Origin: Sulfurimonas hongkongensis
GTDB lineage: Bacteria; Campylobacterota; Campylobacteria; Campylobacterales; Sulfurimonadaceae
Reading direction: 5' to 3'
Length of the DNA stretch: 64,000 nucleotides
Assembly: GCF_000445475.1 (NCBI RefSeq)
Contig: NZ_AUPZ01000002.1
Location: forward strand, 124,001 to 188,000
Shown: positions 27,339 to 37,171 of the stretch, piece after piece
How the letters are laid out: each line of letters opens with the position of its first letter
Numbering within the stretch: the first letter of the stretch is position 1
Made by a program: the position numbers and the translations under genes
Notes under the pieces: model-generated
Told to the model about the DNA's origin: nothing
Databases searched by the model: none
The model's input: the letters and a program-made list of their open reading frames with translations, nothing else

Positions 27339-28147
27339 TGAAAGAGTTTTTATACAAAACTTACAAATTTTCAAACTCATGGACTGGAACTATAGTCATA
27401 GTTCTTTTTATCATCTTTTTTATAGCTCAAGCCTTTAGAATTCCATCTGGCTCAATGAAAGACTCTCTTCTTGTAGGAGACCATCTCTTTGCTAAAAAAT
27501 TTGCTTATGGTATCTCTATGCCACATATTCCTTTTTTAGAGGTCTCTATCATGCCATGGAGCGATAGACTTCGTTTAGTTGATGGAGATAAGCCAAAAAG
27601 AGGCGATATTGTTATCTTTAGACCGCCTCACAATCCTAAGCAACACTATGTCAAAAGATGTGTAGCACTTCCTGAAGATGAACTTTTTATAAGTGATAAA
27701 AATCTTTATATTCATCATCATGAGGGAGATGAGTGGATAAAAAAGAATTTTAAAGATTATGAAATAGTAGTCCTTGGAGGAAAACTTTGGGTTAAAAATC
27801 CATATATGAAAAAACATCCAGGTATCCATCACGATGATAAAATCCAAAACAATGGAAGATACCATATGGAGCTTTTTGAATTTGCTCCTATTAAGATAGA
27901 TAAAGATCACTACTTTATGATGGGAGATAATCGTGATCACTCAAATGACAGCCGTTTTTGGGGAGCAGTTCCTTATGACAATATAGAGGGAACTCCTTGG
28001 TTTATCTACTTCTCCATAGGAAGTAACTGGGAAATTAGATGGGATAGAATCGGAAAAACCCCAACAGATTTAGAGCAAAAAGAACATCTTGACATTGCAA
28101 TACAAGAGAGAATAAAAGAAGATAAAGACGATCATGGAATCTATTGA
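27338..28147 (+). CDS. lepB: signal peptidase I
   Basis: LepB removes signal peptides at the outer face of the inner membrane. After one N-terminal membrane segment (about 17-32) come the serine box FRIPSGSMKDSL, the lysine box YVKRCVALPEDE and FMMGDNRDHSNDSRFWG, with the Ser/Lys dyad intact. It overlaps folD by one base and the site-2 protease gene by 14 bases. Confidence 0.96.
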   Translation: MKEFLYKTYKFSNSWTGTIVIVLFIIFFIAQAFRIPSGSMKDSLLVGDHLFAKKFAYGISMPHIPFLEVSIMPWSDRLRLVDGDKPKRGDIVIFRPPHNPKQHYVKRCVALPEDELFISDKNLYIHHHEGDEWIKKNFKDYEIVVLGGKLWVKNPYMKKHPGIHHDDKIQNNGRYHMELFEFAPIKIDKDHYFMMGDNRDHSNDSRFWGAVPYDNIEGTPWFIYFSIGSNWEIRWDRIGKTPTDLEQKEHLDIAIQERIKEDKDDHGIY

Positions 28148-28808
28148 TATTTTAAAGATTGCATCTGCAATCTTTGCACTAGCCATTGCCATTATCGGAC
28201 ATGAAATCATGCACGGTTGGGTAGCTTTCATGTATGGCGATACAACTGCAAAAAATGCTGGAAGACTCTCTATAAACCCTCTTATACATATTGATTTAGT
28301 TGGTACTATTATAGTTCCAGCTACTATGTACTTTTTACCAATTTTACTAGGCGGAGAGAGTGGATTTTTGTTTGGTTGGGCAAAACCTGTGCCGATAAAC
28401 ACTTCTACAGTTGTGAGAAATGGTGGCTACAACGCTGCTATGCAAGTTGACTTGGCTGGGATAGTTTATAACTTTACTATAGCAACCATAGCTTCTATAG
28501 CACTTGTAGCAATGAGCCAACCTACTACTGCAGATAGTATTGTTTATATCTTTGCCTATATGCTTGTTTTTCAACTGCTCATCATAAATGTCGTTTTGGG
28601 AGTTTTTAATCTTCTCCCTATCCCTCAGTTTGATGGAGCACACTTCTTAATGCATTTAGCACTAAAATACAGAGTAAACGCTGTAGCAGAGTTTTTTTAC
28701 AAAAATGAGAGGTATGGCATCATTATAGTTCTTATAATTTTGATGACGCCCATCAAAGACTATGTCTTACTTTTGCCAGTTAGAACTATTCTCGCACTAC
28801 TTACATAA
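28134..28808 (+). CDS. site-2 protease family (M50) membrane metalloprotease
   Basis: The 224-residue polytopic protein has HEIMH (about residues 23-27) as the zinc-binding HExxH, and a second motif NLLPIPQFDGAHFL where the usual LDG aspartate is in FDG. No PDZ domain is present, so it belongs to the short M50 group common in Gram-negative bacteria, whose substrates are mostly unknown. Co-location with lepB suggests work on membrane or secreted proteins. Confidence 0.85.
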   Translation: MESIDILKIASAIFALAIAIIGHEIMHGWVAFMYGDTTAKNAGRLSINPLIHIDLVGTIIVPATMYFLPILLGGESGFLFGWAKPVPINTSTVVRNGGYNAAMQVDLAGIVYNFTIATIASIALVAMSQPTTADSIVYIFAYMLVFQLLIINVVLGVFNLLPIPQFDGAHFLMHLALKYRVNAVAEFFYKNERYGIIIVLIILMTPIKDYVLLLPVRTILALLT

Positions 28809-28817
28809 AGGAAAAAT

Positions 28818-29252
28818 ATGAAATTTTATATTGCAACAGATCATGCCGGATTGGATTTAAAAGATTTTACTGTAGAATTGTTAAAGCAAAAGGGTCATGA
28901 AGTCATAGACCTTGGTCCTTTTTCAAAGACAAGAGTGGACTATCCAGACTTTGCCATCAAGGTTTGTCAAGCAGTTTTAGCAGACAAGGAGTCTCAAGGC
29001 ATCCTAATTTGTGGCTCTGGCATAGGAATGAGCATGGCAGCAAATCGCCTCAGCGGCATCAGAGCTGCGCTTTGTCATGACGCATATACTGCAATGGTAG
29101 CAAGAGGACACAACGATGCAAATGTTCTGTGTTTTGGTGAGAGAGTTGTAGGTAATGGTGTAGCAGAATCCATAATAGACTCATGGCTAGCATCAAGTTT
29201 TGATGGTGGAAGACACTGCGGTCGCGTTGAGAAGATAGAAGCAATAAAGTAG
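28818..29252 (+). CDS. rpiB: ribose-5-phosphate isomerase B
   Basis: RpiB interconverts ribose 5-phosphate and ribulose 5-phosphate. The 144-residue protein shows ATDHAGLDLKDF, VDYPDFA, CGSGIGMSMAANR with the catalytic cysteine, and ALCHDAYTA. The SD AAAGGA lies just before the ATG. It is followed closely by the coiled-coil gene at 29274 and by apt. Confidence 0.94.
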   Translation: MKFYIATDHAGLDLKDFTVELLKQKGHEVIDLGPFSKTRVDYPDFAIKVCQAVLADKESQGILICGSGIGMSMAANRLSGIRAALCHDAYTAMVARGHNDANVLCFGERVVGNGVAESIIDSWLASSFDGGRHCGRVEKIEAIK

Positions 29253-29273
29253 TTTTGCGAAGGATTATTATTT

Positions 29274-29606
29274 ATGTTTTGGGAATGGTCACTTTTAACA
29301 ATTTTATCAATCTTGTGTGTATATCTCTTTGTAAAGATGTACTACTTTAAGAGCATCACAAGTAAAGAACAAAGAGGAAATGACCTTATGAAGTTAACAC
29401 TTCAAGAGGCTGAAATACTTATTAGAAAGTACCAGATACAGCTCCAAAGAGCTTTGGGAAATGTAGATATTCTAAGTGAAGAACTTACAAAACTAAGAAA
29501 TGAGCTAAAAGTTTTAAAGCAAAGAAATACTAAACATAGACAAGAGACAGACCGTCTAAATGGTAAAATAAAAGCATTAGAAAATCGTATAGATGCTTTA
29601 CTCTAA
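29274..29606 (+). CDS. membrane-anchored coiled-coil protein of unknown function
   Basis: The 110-residue protein has one N-terminal hydrophobic segment (WSLLTILSILCVYLFVKMYYF, about 4-24) followed by a basic patch and a long coiled coil to the C-terminus (LRNELKVLKQRNTKHRQETD). Expected topology is a membrane anchor with the coil in the cytoplasm. I do not recognise a family. It sits between rpiB and apt on the same strand. Confidence 0.7.
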   Translation: MFWEWSLLTILSILCVYLFVKMYYFKSITSKEQRGNDLMKLTLQEAEILIRKYQIQLQRALGNVDILSEELTKLRNELKVLKQRNTKHRQETDRLNGKIKALENRIDALL

Positions 29607-29702
29607 ACAACTAACGATGCTATACTAAATTAATGGGAGGTTTCCTTTCATTTTACTAGGTACCCTTTAAGGGTGTTAAATAAAATTAAAGGAGAAAATA
29701 TT

Positions 29703-30251
29703 ATGACACTTAGCAAAACAGAAAGAAAAATCATTGAAGACTCCATCAGAGAGATAAAAGATTTTCCAAAACCGGGAATTGTCTTTAAAGATATCACAAC
29801 TCTCTTAAGCGACAAATACGCTTTTGGTGTTTTGATGAATCATCTATACCAAAGATATAAAGAGTATAACCTAGACTTTATAGTCGGTATAGATGCAAGA
29901 GGTTTCATCTTTGCCTCTGCCCTAGCTCAGATGCTAGGCATCGGCTTTGTTCCTATACGCAAACATGGGAAACTTCCATATACTACTATTGGTGAGAAGT
30001 ACTCACTAGAGTATGGTGTAGATGAAGTTGAGATTCATATAGATGCTTTTAGAGGACAAAAAGATGCTAGGGTTCTTCTTTTAGATGACCTCATTGCAAC
30101 TGGCGGAACTGCAAATGCTGCAGCTACACTTATAAAACAAGCAGGTGCTGAGTGTGTTGAGGCTTGTTTTGTTGTTACTCTTACCTTTTTAGATGGTTAC
30201 AAAGAAGTAGAGAAAAAAACTCCTGTTTATTCAATTATAGAGGTTAAATAA
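29703..30251 (+). CDS. apt: adenine phosphoribosyltransferase
   Basis: Apt salvages adenine to AMP. From the ATG at 29703, preceded by AAAGGAG at the right distance, the 182-residue protein shows [30 protein letters not shown] and the PRPP loop [14 protein letters not shown]. An in-frame ATG at 29673 lacks a Shine-Dalgarno and would add ten residues, so I prefer 29703. The region just upstream holds a palindrome ACCCTT-T-AAGGGT (29662-29674). The stop overlaps the trpB ATG by one base. Confidence 0.94.
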   Translation: MTLSKTERKIIEDSIREIKDFPKPGIVFKDITTLLSDKYAFGVLMNHLYQRYKEYNLDFIVGIDARGFIFASALAQMLGIGFVPIRKHGKLPYTTIGEKYSLEYGVDEVEIHIDAFRGQKDARVLLLDDLIATGGTANAAATLIKQAGAECVEACFVVTLTFLDGYKEVEKKTPVYSIIEVK

Positions 30252-31450
30252 TGTATATTCCTAAAGCTTCAAAATTTGATCCAAGCGAAGATGGACATTT
30301 TGGTACATTTGGTGGTAGATACGTACCTGAAACACTTATGCCAGCTCTTATAAAACTTAAAAAAGAGTATGAATTAATCCGCTTTGATGAGAATTTTTGG
30401 AGTGAAGTCGATTACTACTTAAAAGATTATGTAGGTCGCCCTTCTCCACTCTACTATGCTAAAAATGTCTCAGATGAGCTAGGTGCAAAAATCTACCTAA
30501 AAAGAGAAGATTTAAACCACACAGGTGCCCATAAAGTAAACAATGTAATAGCCCAAGGTCTGATGGCTAAAAGGCTCGGATATAAAAAAATCATAGCTGA
30601 GACTGGAGCTGGCCAACATGGTGTTGCTACTGCTACAGTCTGTGCACTACTAGATTTAGAGTGCGAAGTTTTTATGGGAGCTAAAGATGTATCTAGGCAA
30701 GAGTTAAATGTTTTTCGCATGAAACTTCTAGGTGCTAAAGTAAATGCAGTTACAAGTGGTTCTTGTACTCTAAAAGATGCGATGAATGAAGCTATACGTC
30801 ACTGGGTTACAAACACTAGGGATACTTTTTATATCATAGGAACAGTGGCAGGTCCACATCCATATCCAATGATGGTAAGAGATTTTCAATCCATCATCGG
30901 CTATGAGGCAAGAGCTCAAATACTCCAAAAAGAGAACCGCTTACCAGACTATGTGATAGCATGTATTGGTGGTGGCTCAAACGCGATAGGAACATTTCAA
31001 CACTTCTTAGAAGACAAAGAAGTTGAGTGCATCGGTGTTGAAGCTGGAGGCTTAGGCATCGAGACATCTAAACACGGCTGCTCACTAAAAAAAGGTCGCC
31101 CTGGTGTACTGCATGGTCAGATGAGTTATACACTTCAAGATGAAGATGGGCAGATTACAGAGGCTCACTCTATCTCGGCTGGACTTGACTACCCGGGCAT
31201 TGGACCTGAACACTCTTTTCATAACGACAACAAGTCTGTAACATATGACAACGCAACAGATGAGGAGGCTCTTGAAGCTTTTGTATGGCTAAGTCAAAAA
31301 GAGGGAATCATCCCAGCATTTGAGAGTGCACACGCTATTGCTTATCTTAAAAAGATAGAAGATATAAAAGACAAACTCATCATAGTAAACCTCTCAGGTA
31401 GAGGTGATAAAGATATGATACAAGCAAAAGAGATACTTCATTTTGACTAG
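30251..31450 (+). CDS. trpB: tryptophan synthase beta chain
   Basis: TrpB condenses indole with serine using PLP. The 399-residue protein shows [14 protein letters not shown] at the start, the PLP lysine in [37 protein letters not shown] and LSGRGDKD at the end. It is the TrpB1 type. It stands apart from other trp genes and is translationally coupled to apt; trpA is not in the window. Confidence 0.96.
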   Translation: MYIPKASKFDPSEDGHFGTFGGRYVPETLMPALIKLKKEYELIRFDENFWSEVDYYLKDYVGRPSPLYYAKNVSDELGAKIYLKREDLNHTGAHKVNNVIAQGLMAKRLGYKKIIAETGAGQHGVATATVCALLDLECEVFMGAKDVSRQELNVFRMKLLGAKVNAVTSGSCTLKDAMNEAIRHWVTNTRDTFYIIGTVAGPHPYPMMVRDFQSIIGYEARAQILQKENRLPDYVIACIGGGSNAIGTFQHFLEDKEVECIGVEAGGLGIETSKHGCSLKKGRPGVLHGQMSYTLQDEDGQITEAHSISAGLDYPGIGPEHSFHNDNKSVTYDNATDEEALEAFVWLSQKEGIIPAFESAHAIAYLKKIEDIKDKLIIVNLSGRGDKDMIQAKEILHFD

Positions 31451-31509
31451 TTAAGTATGGTTTTTCATCTTTAGATACAATTAAGACAAACTTTTATAAG
31501 GAGATTGTT

Positions 31510-32112
31510 ATGGAGTATTTAGAACACGGAATTTCTATAGGTATAAATCGTGTAGATGATTTTTTCTTTATCAAGATGAAGATAGTTGGTAAGCTTACGC
31601 ATAATGACTATGCAAATATGACTCCTATGCTAGAGAGTTCGCTTGATGGTGCAAAAGAGTTTAAGGCAAAAATGCTCCTAGATGCAACAGAATTTGATGG
31701 CTGGGAACTTAGAGCCGCTTGGGATGACTTTAAATTTGGGATGAAGTATAAAGATCTCTTTAGTAAGATTGCTATCGTTGGAGCTAGTACAACTGATGAG
31801 TATTTAGCAAAGTTTGGAAGTTGGTTTATGAGTGGTGAGGTAGAGTTTTTTAGCTCACTTGATAGTGCTTATGCCTGGCTGAGCAGAGAAGAGGTAAAAC
31901 CAACAACTCCTGTGCAAAAAGACATGCACTCAAGAAAAAAAGATATACAAGACGAACTAGAGTCACTCTTTAAATCAAACCTTAGAGTAACAAACTACAA
32001 TGTTCCAGAGCCAAATGGACAGAAAAGTTCTGAGATTTTAGTTGAAATCTTAGAAGAGAAATTAAGAAGCATACAAGATGATGTAAAAGCTAAAAAGTAT
32101 ATGCACTATTAG
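31510..32112 (+). CDS. SpoIIAA-like (STAS-related) domain protein with C-terminal extension
   Basis: The first ~130 residues match the SpoIIAA-like family (PF11964 type): FFIKMKIVGKLTHNDYANM, KMLLDATEFDGWELRAAWDDF and a WFMSGEVEFFSSLDSAYAWL ending. The remaining ~70 residues are charged and helical and are not recognised. It is cytosolic. SD AAGGAG precedes the ATG by 6-7 bases. The function of this family is unknown. Confidence 0.75.
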   Translation: MEYLEHGISIGINRVDDFFFIKMKIVGKLTHNDYANMTPMLESSLDGAKEFKAKMLLDATEFDGWELRAAWDDFKFGMKYKDLFSKIAIVGASTTDEYLAKFGSWFMSGEVEFFSSLDSAYAWLSREEVKPTTPVQKDMHSRKKDIQDELESLFKSNLRVTNYNVPEPNGQKSSEILVEILEEKLRSIQDDVKAKKYMHY

Positions 32113-32157
32113 AGATATTTAATCAATATCTAACAAAAATAACACTATGGATAAACA

Positions 32158-33570
32158 ATGAATATAAAACTTTTAAATAAAAATATATCTGATGTCAAAA
32201 CAGACATTAAAGTCGAGTTTTTAACTCCTGATGAACTAAAAAAACATAAGAAATTTAAGCTCTTAAATTTAGCAGGATTTAAAGCAGAGCAAGACACCAT
32301 CTGTTTTTTACATGAAAAAGGCTTACTTTTTTGTGGAGTTGATGGCAAAAAAAGCGATGATATAAGAAGTGCAACTTCTAGCATGATAAAAGCACTAAAA
32401 TCTTCAAACTATAAAAGTGTTGCTTTTAGTGTTATCAAAGCAACTTCACTTCGCGCTATGGTTGAGGGTGTAGTTCTTGGTGGATATGAGTTTAATGACT
32501 ACAAATCAAAACCAAAAGAGAGCAAGTTAGAAGATGTTTTTATGGTATCTAATAAACTTGAATATAAAAAGCTAAAGCCTATATTTAATGATGCGCTTAT
32601 TATCTCAAAATCTACCTGTTTTACTAGAGATATCGTAAACACTGCTCCACAAGAGCTAAACCCTGAATCGTTTGCATACTTAGCACAAAGGTTAGCTGAT
32701 GAAAATTCTTTAGAGTGTGAAATTCTTGCAGAAGATGAGCTAAAGAAGCAAAATATGAATGCAATGCTTGCAGTTGGTCGTGCATCCATCCATCAAAGCC
32801 AACTCATCCACTTAGCTTATAAGCCAAAAAAGCCAAAAAAAATCATCTCTTTAGTCGGAAAAGGTCTAACTTATGATAGTGGTGGACTTAGCCTAAAGCC
32901 ATCAACTTCAATGGTAACTATGAAGATGGACAAGGCTGGAGCATGTTCAGTTTTGGGCATTATTAAGGCGGTTAGTGAGTTAAAGCTCGACATAGAAGTT
33001 CACGCTTTTATAGGTGCAGTTGAAAATATGGTTGGTGGTGATGCTTACAAACCTGATGATGTTTTGGTATCAAGAAGTGGGACAACTATAGAAGTTAGAA
33101 ACACTGACGCTGAGGGTAGATTGGTCTTAGCTGACGTTCTAGACTTTGCGCAAGACAAAGTAGATGCAGATGCAATCTTTGACTTTGCAACTCTTACTGG
33201 TGCTTGTATGGTAGCTCTAGGTCAATATACGACCGGAGTTATGGGACACTCTCATAAACTAAAACATGACATCTCAAAAGCGGCAACTACAGCTGGCGAA
33301 CTTACTGGTTCACTTCCATTTAACAAACATCTTAAAAAGCTAATAAAGAGTGAGATAGCTGACATTTCAAATGTCTCTTCAAAACCTTATGGTGGAGCCA
33401 TCACAGCGGGCTTATTTTTAGATAACTTTATAAAAGAGCAAAACAAAGATAAGTGGTTACATTTTGATATAGCAGGTTCAGCATATACAGAGACTCCTTG
33501 GGATTGCAATGTTTATGGAGCAACTGGTGCAAGTGTGCGTTTTATGAGTGAATACTTAAAAAATATATGA
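32158..33570 (+). CDS. pepA: leucyl aminopeptidase (M17)
   Basis: PepA cleaves N-terminal amino acids and uses two metal ions. The 470-residue protein has GKGLTYDSGGLSLKPS, the metal ligands in KMDKAGA and NTDAEGRLVLAD, and LTGACMVALG in the C-terminal catalytic domain. The N-terminal ~150 residues are the variable macro-type domain. It overlaps the DMT transporter gene by 4 bases. Confidence 0.94.
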   Translation: MNIKLLNKNISDVKTDIKVEFLTPDELKKHKKFKLLNLAGFKAEQDTICFLHEKGLLFCGVDGKKSDDIRSATSSMIKALKSSNYKSVAFSVIKATSLRAMVEGVVLGGYEFNDYKSKPKESKLEDVFMVSNKLEYKKLKPIFNDALIISKSTCFTRDIVNTAPQELNPESFAYLAQRLADENSLECEILAEDELKKQNMNAMLAVGRASIHQSQLIHLAYKPKKPKKIISLVGKGLTYDSGGLSLKPSTSMVTMKMDKAGACSVLGIIKAVSELKLDIEVHAFIGAVENMVGGDAYKPDDVLVSRSGTTIEVRNTDAEGRLVLADVLDFAQDKVDADAIFDFATLTGACMVALGQYTTGVMGHSHKLKHDISKAATTAGELTGSLPFNKHLKKLIKSEIADISNVSSKPYGGAITAGLFLDNFIKEQNKDKWLHFDIAGSAYTETPWDCNVYGATGASVRFMSEYLKNI

Positions 33571-34448
33571 CAAAAGAGCGCGAAGGCGAACTTTTAATGA
33601 TAGTACTCTCCATCTTGGAGAGTTGGTTTCCCATACTCTCAATAGTAGCTATTTCGCATATCGGAGCACTACACACTTACGCCTTTTCTCTCTTTGTATC
33701 CTTATTCTTTTTTATATTTCTTATGCTAAAAAAAGGTCTTTTTAAAGAGCTAAAAAACAGAGCTGCTTATAAAGACCTACTACTTACAAGCTTTTATATT
33801 ACAACACTTTTTGCCTTAGTTTTTATAGGCATGCAGTTTACTACAGCTGGAAATATGTCAGTAATAATTTTTACTCAACTCTTCTTTTCTTACCTCTATT
33901 TCAATATCTTTGGAAAGGAGAAAATAGATCTTGTTCATAGCATTGGTGCTTTTATTATGGGACTTGGGGCAATAATCATACTTATTCCTGATAATTTAAC
34001 CTTCAACAAAGGTGATTTTATAATCCTAGTAGCAGCAGCCATTGCTCCCATTGCAAATTTTTACTCAAAACGTGCAAGAGGATATTGTTCATCTATAACA
34101 ATATTAGGATTTAGAACAATCATAGCACTCCCAGTCATAGCCTTTTTAGCTTGGTTAATAGAACCAAAGATTAGCTTAGAGGCTTTAGAAAATGCGTTTG
34201 TTTATCTTCTACTCATAGGTTTAGTTATCTTTGGCATCTCTAAGATTTTATGGATGGAAGCCTTGTATCGCATCTCTATCACAAAGATAAGTGCTATGAT
34301 TGCTTTTGTGCCACCAATGACACTCTTTTTTGCCTTTATATATCTAGATGAAGTACCAGGGTTTCGTCAGATGTTAGGGATAATTCCCGTGCTTATTGGT
34401 GGATACCTACTAATAAAACCAATAAAAAGCAAAAAAATCTCTGTATAG
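33567..34448 (+). CDS. DMT-superfamily (EamA) transporter
   Basis: The 293-residue protein has about ten hydrophobic segments arranged as two EamA repeats, e.g. FIMGLGAIIILIP closing the first and GIIPVLIGGYLLIKP closing the second. Such transporters usually export small metabolites; the substrate cannot be told. The start ATG overlaps the pepA stop by 4 bases (ATGA). A second ATG at 33597 is possible. Confidence 0.85.
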   Translation: MTKEREGELLMIVLSILESWFPILSIVAISHIGALHTYAFSLFVSLFFFIFLMLKKGLFKELKNRAAYKDLLLTSFYITTLFALVFIGMQFTTAGNMSVIIFTQLFFSYLYFNIFGKEKIDLVHSIGAFIMGLGAIIILIPDNLTFNKGDFIILVAAAIAPIANFYSKRARGYCSSITILGFRTIIALPVIAFLAWLIEPKISLEALENAFVYLLLIGLVIFGISKILWMEALYRISITKISAMIAFVPPMTLFFAFIYLDEVPGFRQMLGIIPVLIGGYLLIKPIKSKKISV

Positions 34449-34500
34449 ATGTAAACAACTTTGCACACATAATTAATCGATTCCTCTGATTAGTTTATAA

Positions 34501-34680
34501 ACTAGATCCCGTGTCAAGCACGGGATGACAGCATATGTGTCATCCTGAAACGAAACACTTATCATCCTGAAATGCAAAAACTTATCATCCTGAAATGCAA
34601 AAACTTATCATCCTGAAATGCAAAAACTTATCATCCTGAAACGAAACACTTGTCATCCTGAACTTGATTCAGGATCCAAT
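34501..34680. repeat. tandem 22-23 bp repeat array flanked by two palindromes
   Basis: Six copies of a unit starting CATCCTGAAA begin at 34541, 34563, 34586, 34609, 34632 and 34654. Just before the array is CCCGTG-TCAAG-CACGGG (34508-34524) and at its end CCTGAA-CTTGA-TTCAGG (34657-34673). Units are contiguous, with no unique spacers, so it is not a CRISPR. The array appears to have grown by repeating one half of the palindromic element also found at 5139 and 58004. Apart from this array and the broken gene that follows, I see nothing in the 630 bases between the DMT transporter and the TonB receptor. Confidence 0.85.
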
Positions 34681-34717
34681 TTAACAATTCTTCAAAGTAT
34701 TAAATTTAAAAACTATC

Positions 34718-35085
34718 ATATCTCCACTTAGGCACCCAACTGAAAACTATATGGAGCTAGATAGTTATAATTTTCAAAGAGATAAACTTGGAGAGGTGTC
34801 AAGAATATTTGTTGATGCTAAATATAGGGACATTCAGATAACAAAAGCTATAATAAATGAAGTTAAAAATTCATGTATATAAAAATGAATCAACTTGACA
34901 TTGAGTACACTTATGGAGCGCTAGAATCGAGCTTTTTAAGATTACTTAAAATCTATAAAATGAACTATGTCAAGATAGGTAATGAGCAGGTGCATAAATA
35001 TTTTGGTTTTCGTCATCCATGTATTTTATATATAAAACAATTACTCATAGACAATCTGGAACTTTTGGGGGAGAATTATTATTAA
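34718..35085 (+). pseudogene. broken FeeM-like/autoinducer-synthase-like acyltransferase remnant
   Basis: Two consecutive frames read as the C-terminal half of a GNAT-like acyltransferase. The first runs through LRHPTENYMEL and GEVSRIFVDAKYRD to a stop near 34881. The second, from about 34885, reads LDIEYTYGALESSFLRLL, then MNYVKIGNEQVHKYFGFRHP to a stop at 35085. The E(V/L)SRIFV..YR pattern and the later xEPSxxRLL and IG..V.Y.G spacing are those of N-acyl amino acid synthases and PEP-CTERM-type acyltransferases. The N-terminal part is missing and a frameshift splits the rest, so no product is expected. Confidence 0.5.
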
Positions 35086-37171
35086 AAAGAATATTTTGAC
35101 AAAGCTACCTAATATTAGCTTCCTTTTATTTCCAATACTTGGTTTAACCAACCTTAATGCCCAAACAGATGCACTGATAAGCTCTTTGTCAAATGATATG
35201 AAGCACTTTAACAAAGTTGCGACTGCTACTAAACAAAACGAAAATTATCAACCATATATTATCTCTGTATTTAAAGGTAGTGAACTAGAAAAACTTGGTG
35301 TATCAAATCTAAAAGAAGCACTTGAATTAGTACCTGGTGTTGACATGGCTACAGATAGTTTTAACAACCAAACACCTATCTTTAGAGGTTCAAATTCTCT
35401 AGCATATGGTCAATCAAAACTTTTTATTGATGATGTGTTAGTTAACAATACCTTCTTTGACTCTTACTCTGAATACCTCTCTTTTCCCATAGAAATAATC
35501 AAGCGTATCGAAGTCACAAGAGGACCTGGGAGTAAAACAGATGGTGTAAATGCTTATGCAGGTTCTATCCATGTTATAACATATGCAGAAGACTTTAAAG
35601 ACTTCAAGAACAATGATAAATTAGTTTTTAAATATGGCTCATATGACTACATAATGGGTGGATTTATAAAGAACTTCAAAGCCGAGGACTTAAAAGTATT
35701 TACAGACTTTTACTATCAGCAAGACGATAAAAAACTATATGCTGGTCCTGATGGTCTCTCTCAAGGATCACTTGGTGCAGGAAATGTAGCACTTTCTCAA
35801 ACAGGAGATGCTCCTCTGTGGCTAAAAGAGTACTCTCTAGGTTTAAATATCAAATATAAAGACATATATCTTAAAGCAAGGCTACATGAACATACTAAAG
35901 GTAGTGCTTATGGAATAAACTTAGCACTACCACAAGATGATGATAGAATGAAACTTCCGAACTACTATTTTGAACTCGGTTACAACAAAGATATCAATGA
36001 CTTTAGTGTCTATATAAAAGCAGGGATCAAATACAATGCCTTTGATTCTGTGTCTAAATTAGCCCCTGATAACACTATACTACTTAAACCATCCGATGGT
36101 ACTCCTGTTACCTTTGCAAATGGTATTTACAGTGAACACTTTGCTGCACAAAGGGAATTGTACCAATCTTCATATGTTAAATATAAGGGTATTGAAAAAC
36201 ATCTCATTACCTTTGGATATCGTTTAACAAATGAAGAGACTATTGATATGACGTCTAAACTATCAAACAGAGAAACTGGAGATGCAGGACTTTTTGACTA
36301 CACTGATACCCTGCCATTTTTTGATAAAAATGCAAAACGAAGTACTCTAGTTATCTCCTTGCAGGATGAATTTCAGTATAGCAACAGTCTTGGCTTTATG
36401 TATGGTTTCAACTATGAAAAAAACACATATAAAACCTCAGGTATAGAACCCAGAGTATCTATGGTATATCAACATAGCTCTGAGGATATTTTTAAAGCCA
36501 TATATAGCCGTTCACACCGAAATGCTTCATGGCAAGAGATGTACACTATGAATAACAGAGCTAGAGTTGGAAATACAAACTTGGATCCTGAAAAAGTAGA
36601 TGCTTTTGAAGTTGCATATATTAAAAAATTCTCTAGTGATACATATCTGCAAACAAATATATTTTATCTTTTAAACAAAGATCAAATATATAATACTGCA
36701 ACAGATTCTACATATAGAAATGTTGTAGACACAGATATCTATGGCTTTGAGCTTGAATACAAAGGAAACTTTACATCCTCAGATCAACTATACATAAACT
36801 ACTCTTATGTAGCTGGAACTTCTTACATAAAAGATGAAAGCAAGAGTGAGTCACTACCTAATGTAGCGAACCACTTACTTAAAGGCTACTATATCTATAA
36901 TATCAGTAGTTCACTCTCTGTTAGTGGACTTGCAAAATATGTTGGTTCAAAAGAGAGAATCTCTGGTGATACTAGAGATAAATTAGACTCATACTCTACC
37001 TTAGATACTTCTCTTAACTACAAAAACAAAAGACACAATTACACTGTAACACTGAGTCTAAAAAATATATTTGATGCAACCCTTAAGTTCCCATCTTCTC
37101 CAAATACATATTCACAAGATTATGAGCAAGAGGGTAGGAGCTTTCTTGTCGCTCTTAAGAAGAAGTTTTAA
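35081..37171 (+). CDS. TonB-dependent receptor-type outer-membrane protein (likely ATT start)
   Basis: The protein has a plug domain (about 50-165: SNLKEALELVPGVD, TPIFRGSNSLAYG, IKRIEVTRGPGS) and a 22-strand-type barrel ending in the aromatic residue KKKF. A GGGGGAG (35067-35073) lies exactly 7 bases before an ATT at 35081. Starting there gives KKNILTKLPNISFLLF...LNA, a normal signal peptide; the first conventional codon, TTG at 35096, is 22 bases from the SD. No clear TonB box is seen. It is followed by a YfiR-like gene with no gap, which suggests a signalling rather than purely transport role. The ligand is unknown. Confidence 0.85.
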   Translation: MKKNILTKLPNISFLLFPILGLTNLNAQTDALISSLSNDMKHFNKVATATKQNENYQPYIISVFKGSELEKLGVSNLKEALELVPGVDMATDSFNNQTPIFRGSNSLAYGQSKLFIDDVLVNNTFFDSYSEYLSFPIEIIKRIEVTRGPGSKTDGVNAYAGSIHVITYAEDFKDFKNNDKLVFKYGSYDYIMGGFIKNFKAEDLKVFTDFYYQQDDKKLYAGPDGLSQGSLGAGNVALSQTGDAPLWLKEYSLGLNIKYKDIYLKARLHEHTKGSAYGINLALPQDDDRMKLPNYYFELGYNKDINDFSVYIKAGIKYNAFDSVSKLAPDNTILLKPSDGTPVTFANGIYSEHFAAQRELYQSSYVKYKGIEKHLITFGYRLTNEETIDMTSKLSNRETGDAGLFDYTDTLPFFDKNAKRSTLVISLQDEFQYSNSLGFMYGFNYEKNTYKTSGIEPRVSMVYQHSSEDIFKAIYSRSHRNASWQEMYTMNNRARVGNTNLDPEKVDAFEVAYIKKFSSDTYLQTNIFYLLNKDQIYNTATDSTYRNVVDTDIYGFELEYKGNFTSSDQLYINYSYVAGTSYIKDESKSESLPNVANHLLKGYYIYNISSSLSVSGLAKYVGSKERISGDTRDKLDSYSTLDTSLNYKNKRHNYTVTLSLKNIFDATLKFPSSPNTYSQDYEQEGRSFLVALKKKF

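Noticed and set aside
34541-34680. Regular short repeats resembling a CRISPR array
   Set aside because: Units are contiguous at 22-23 bp, with no unique spacers and no cas genes nearby; they match a palindromic element arm.
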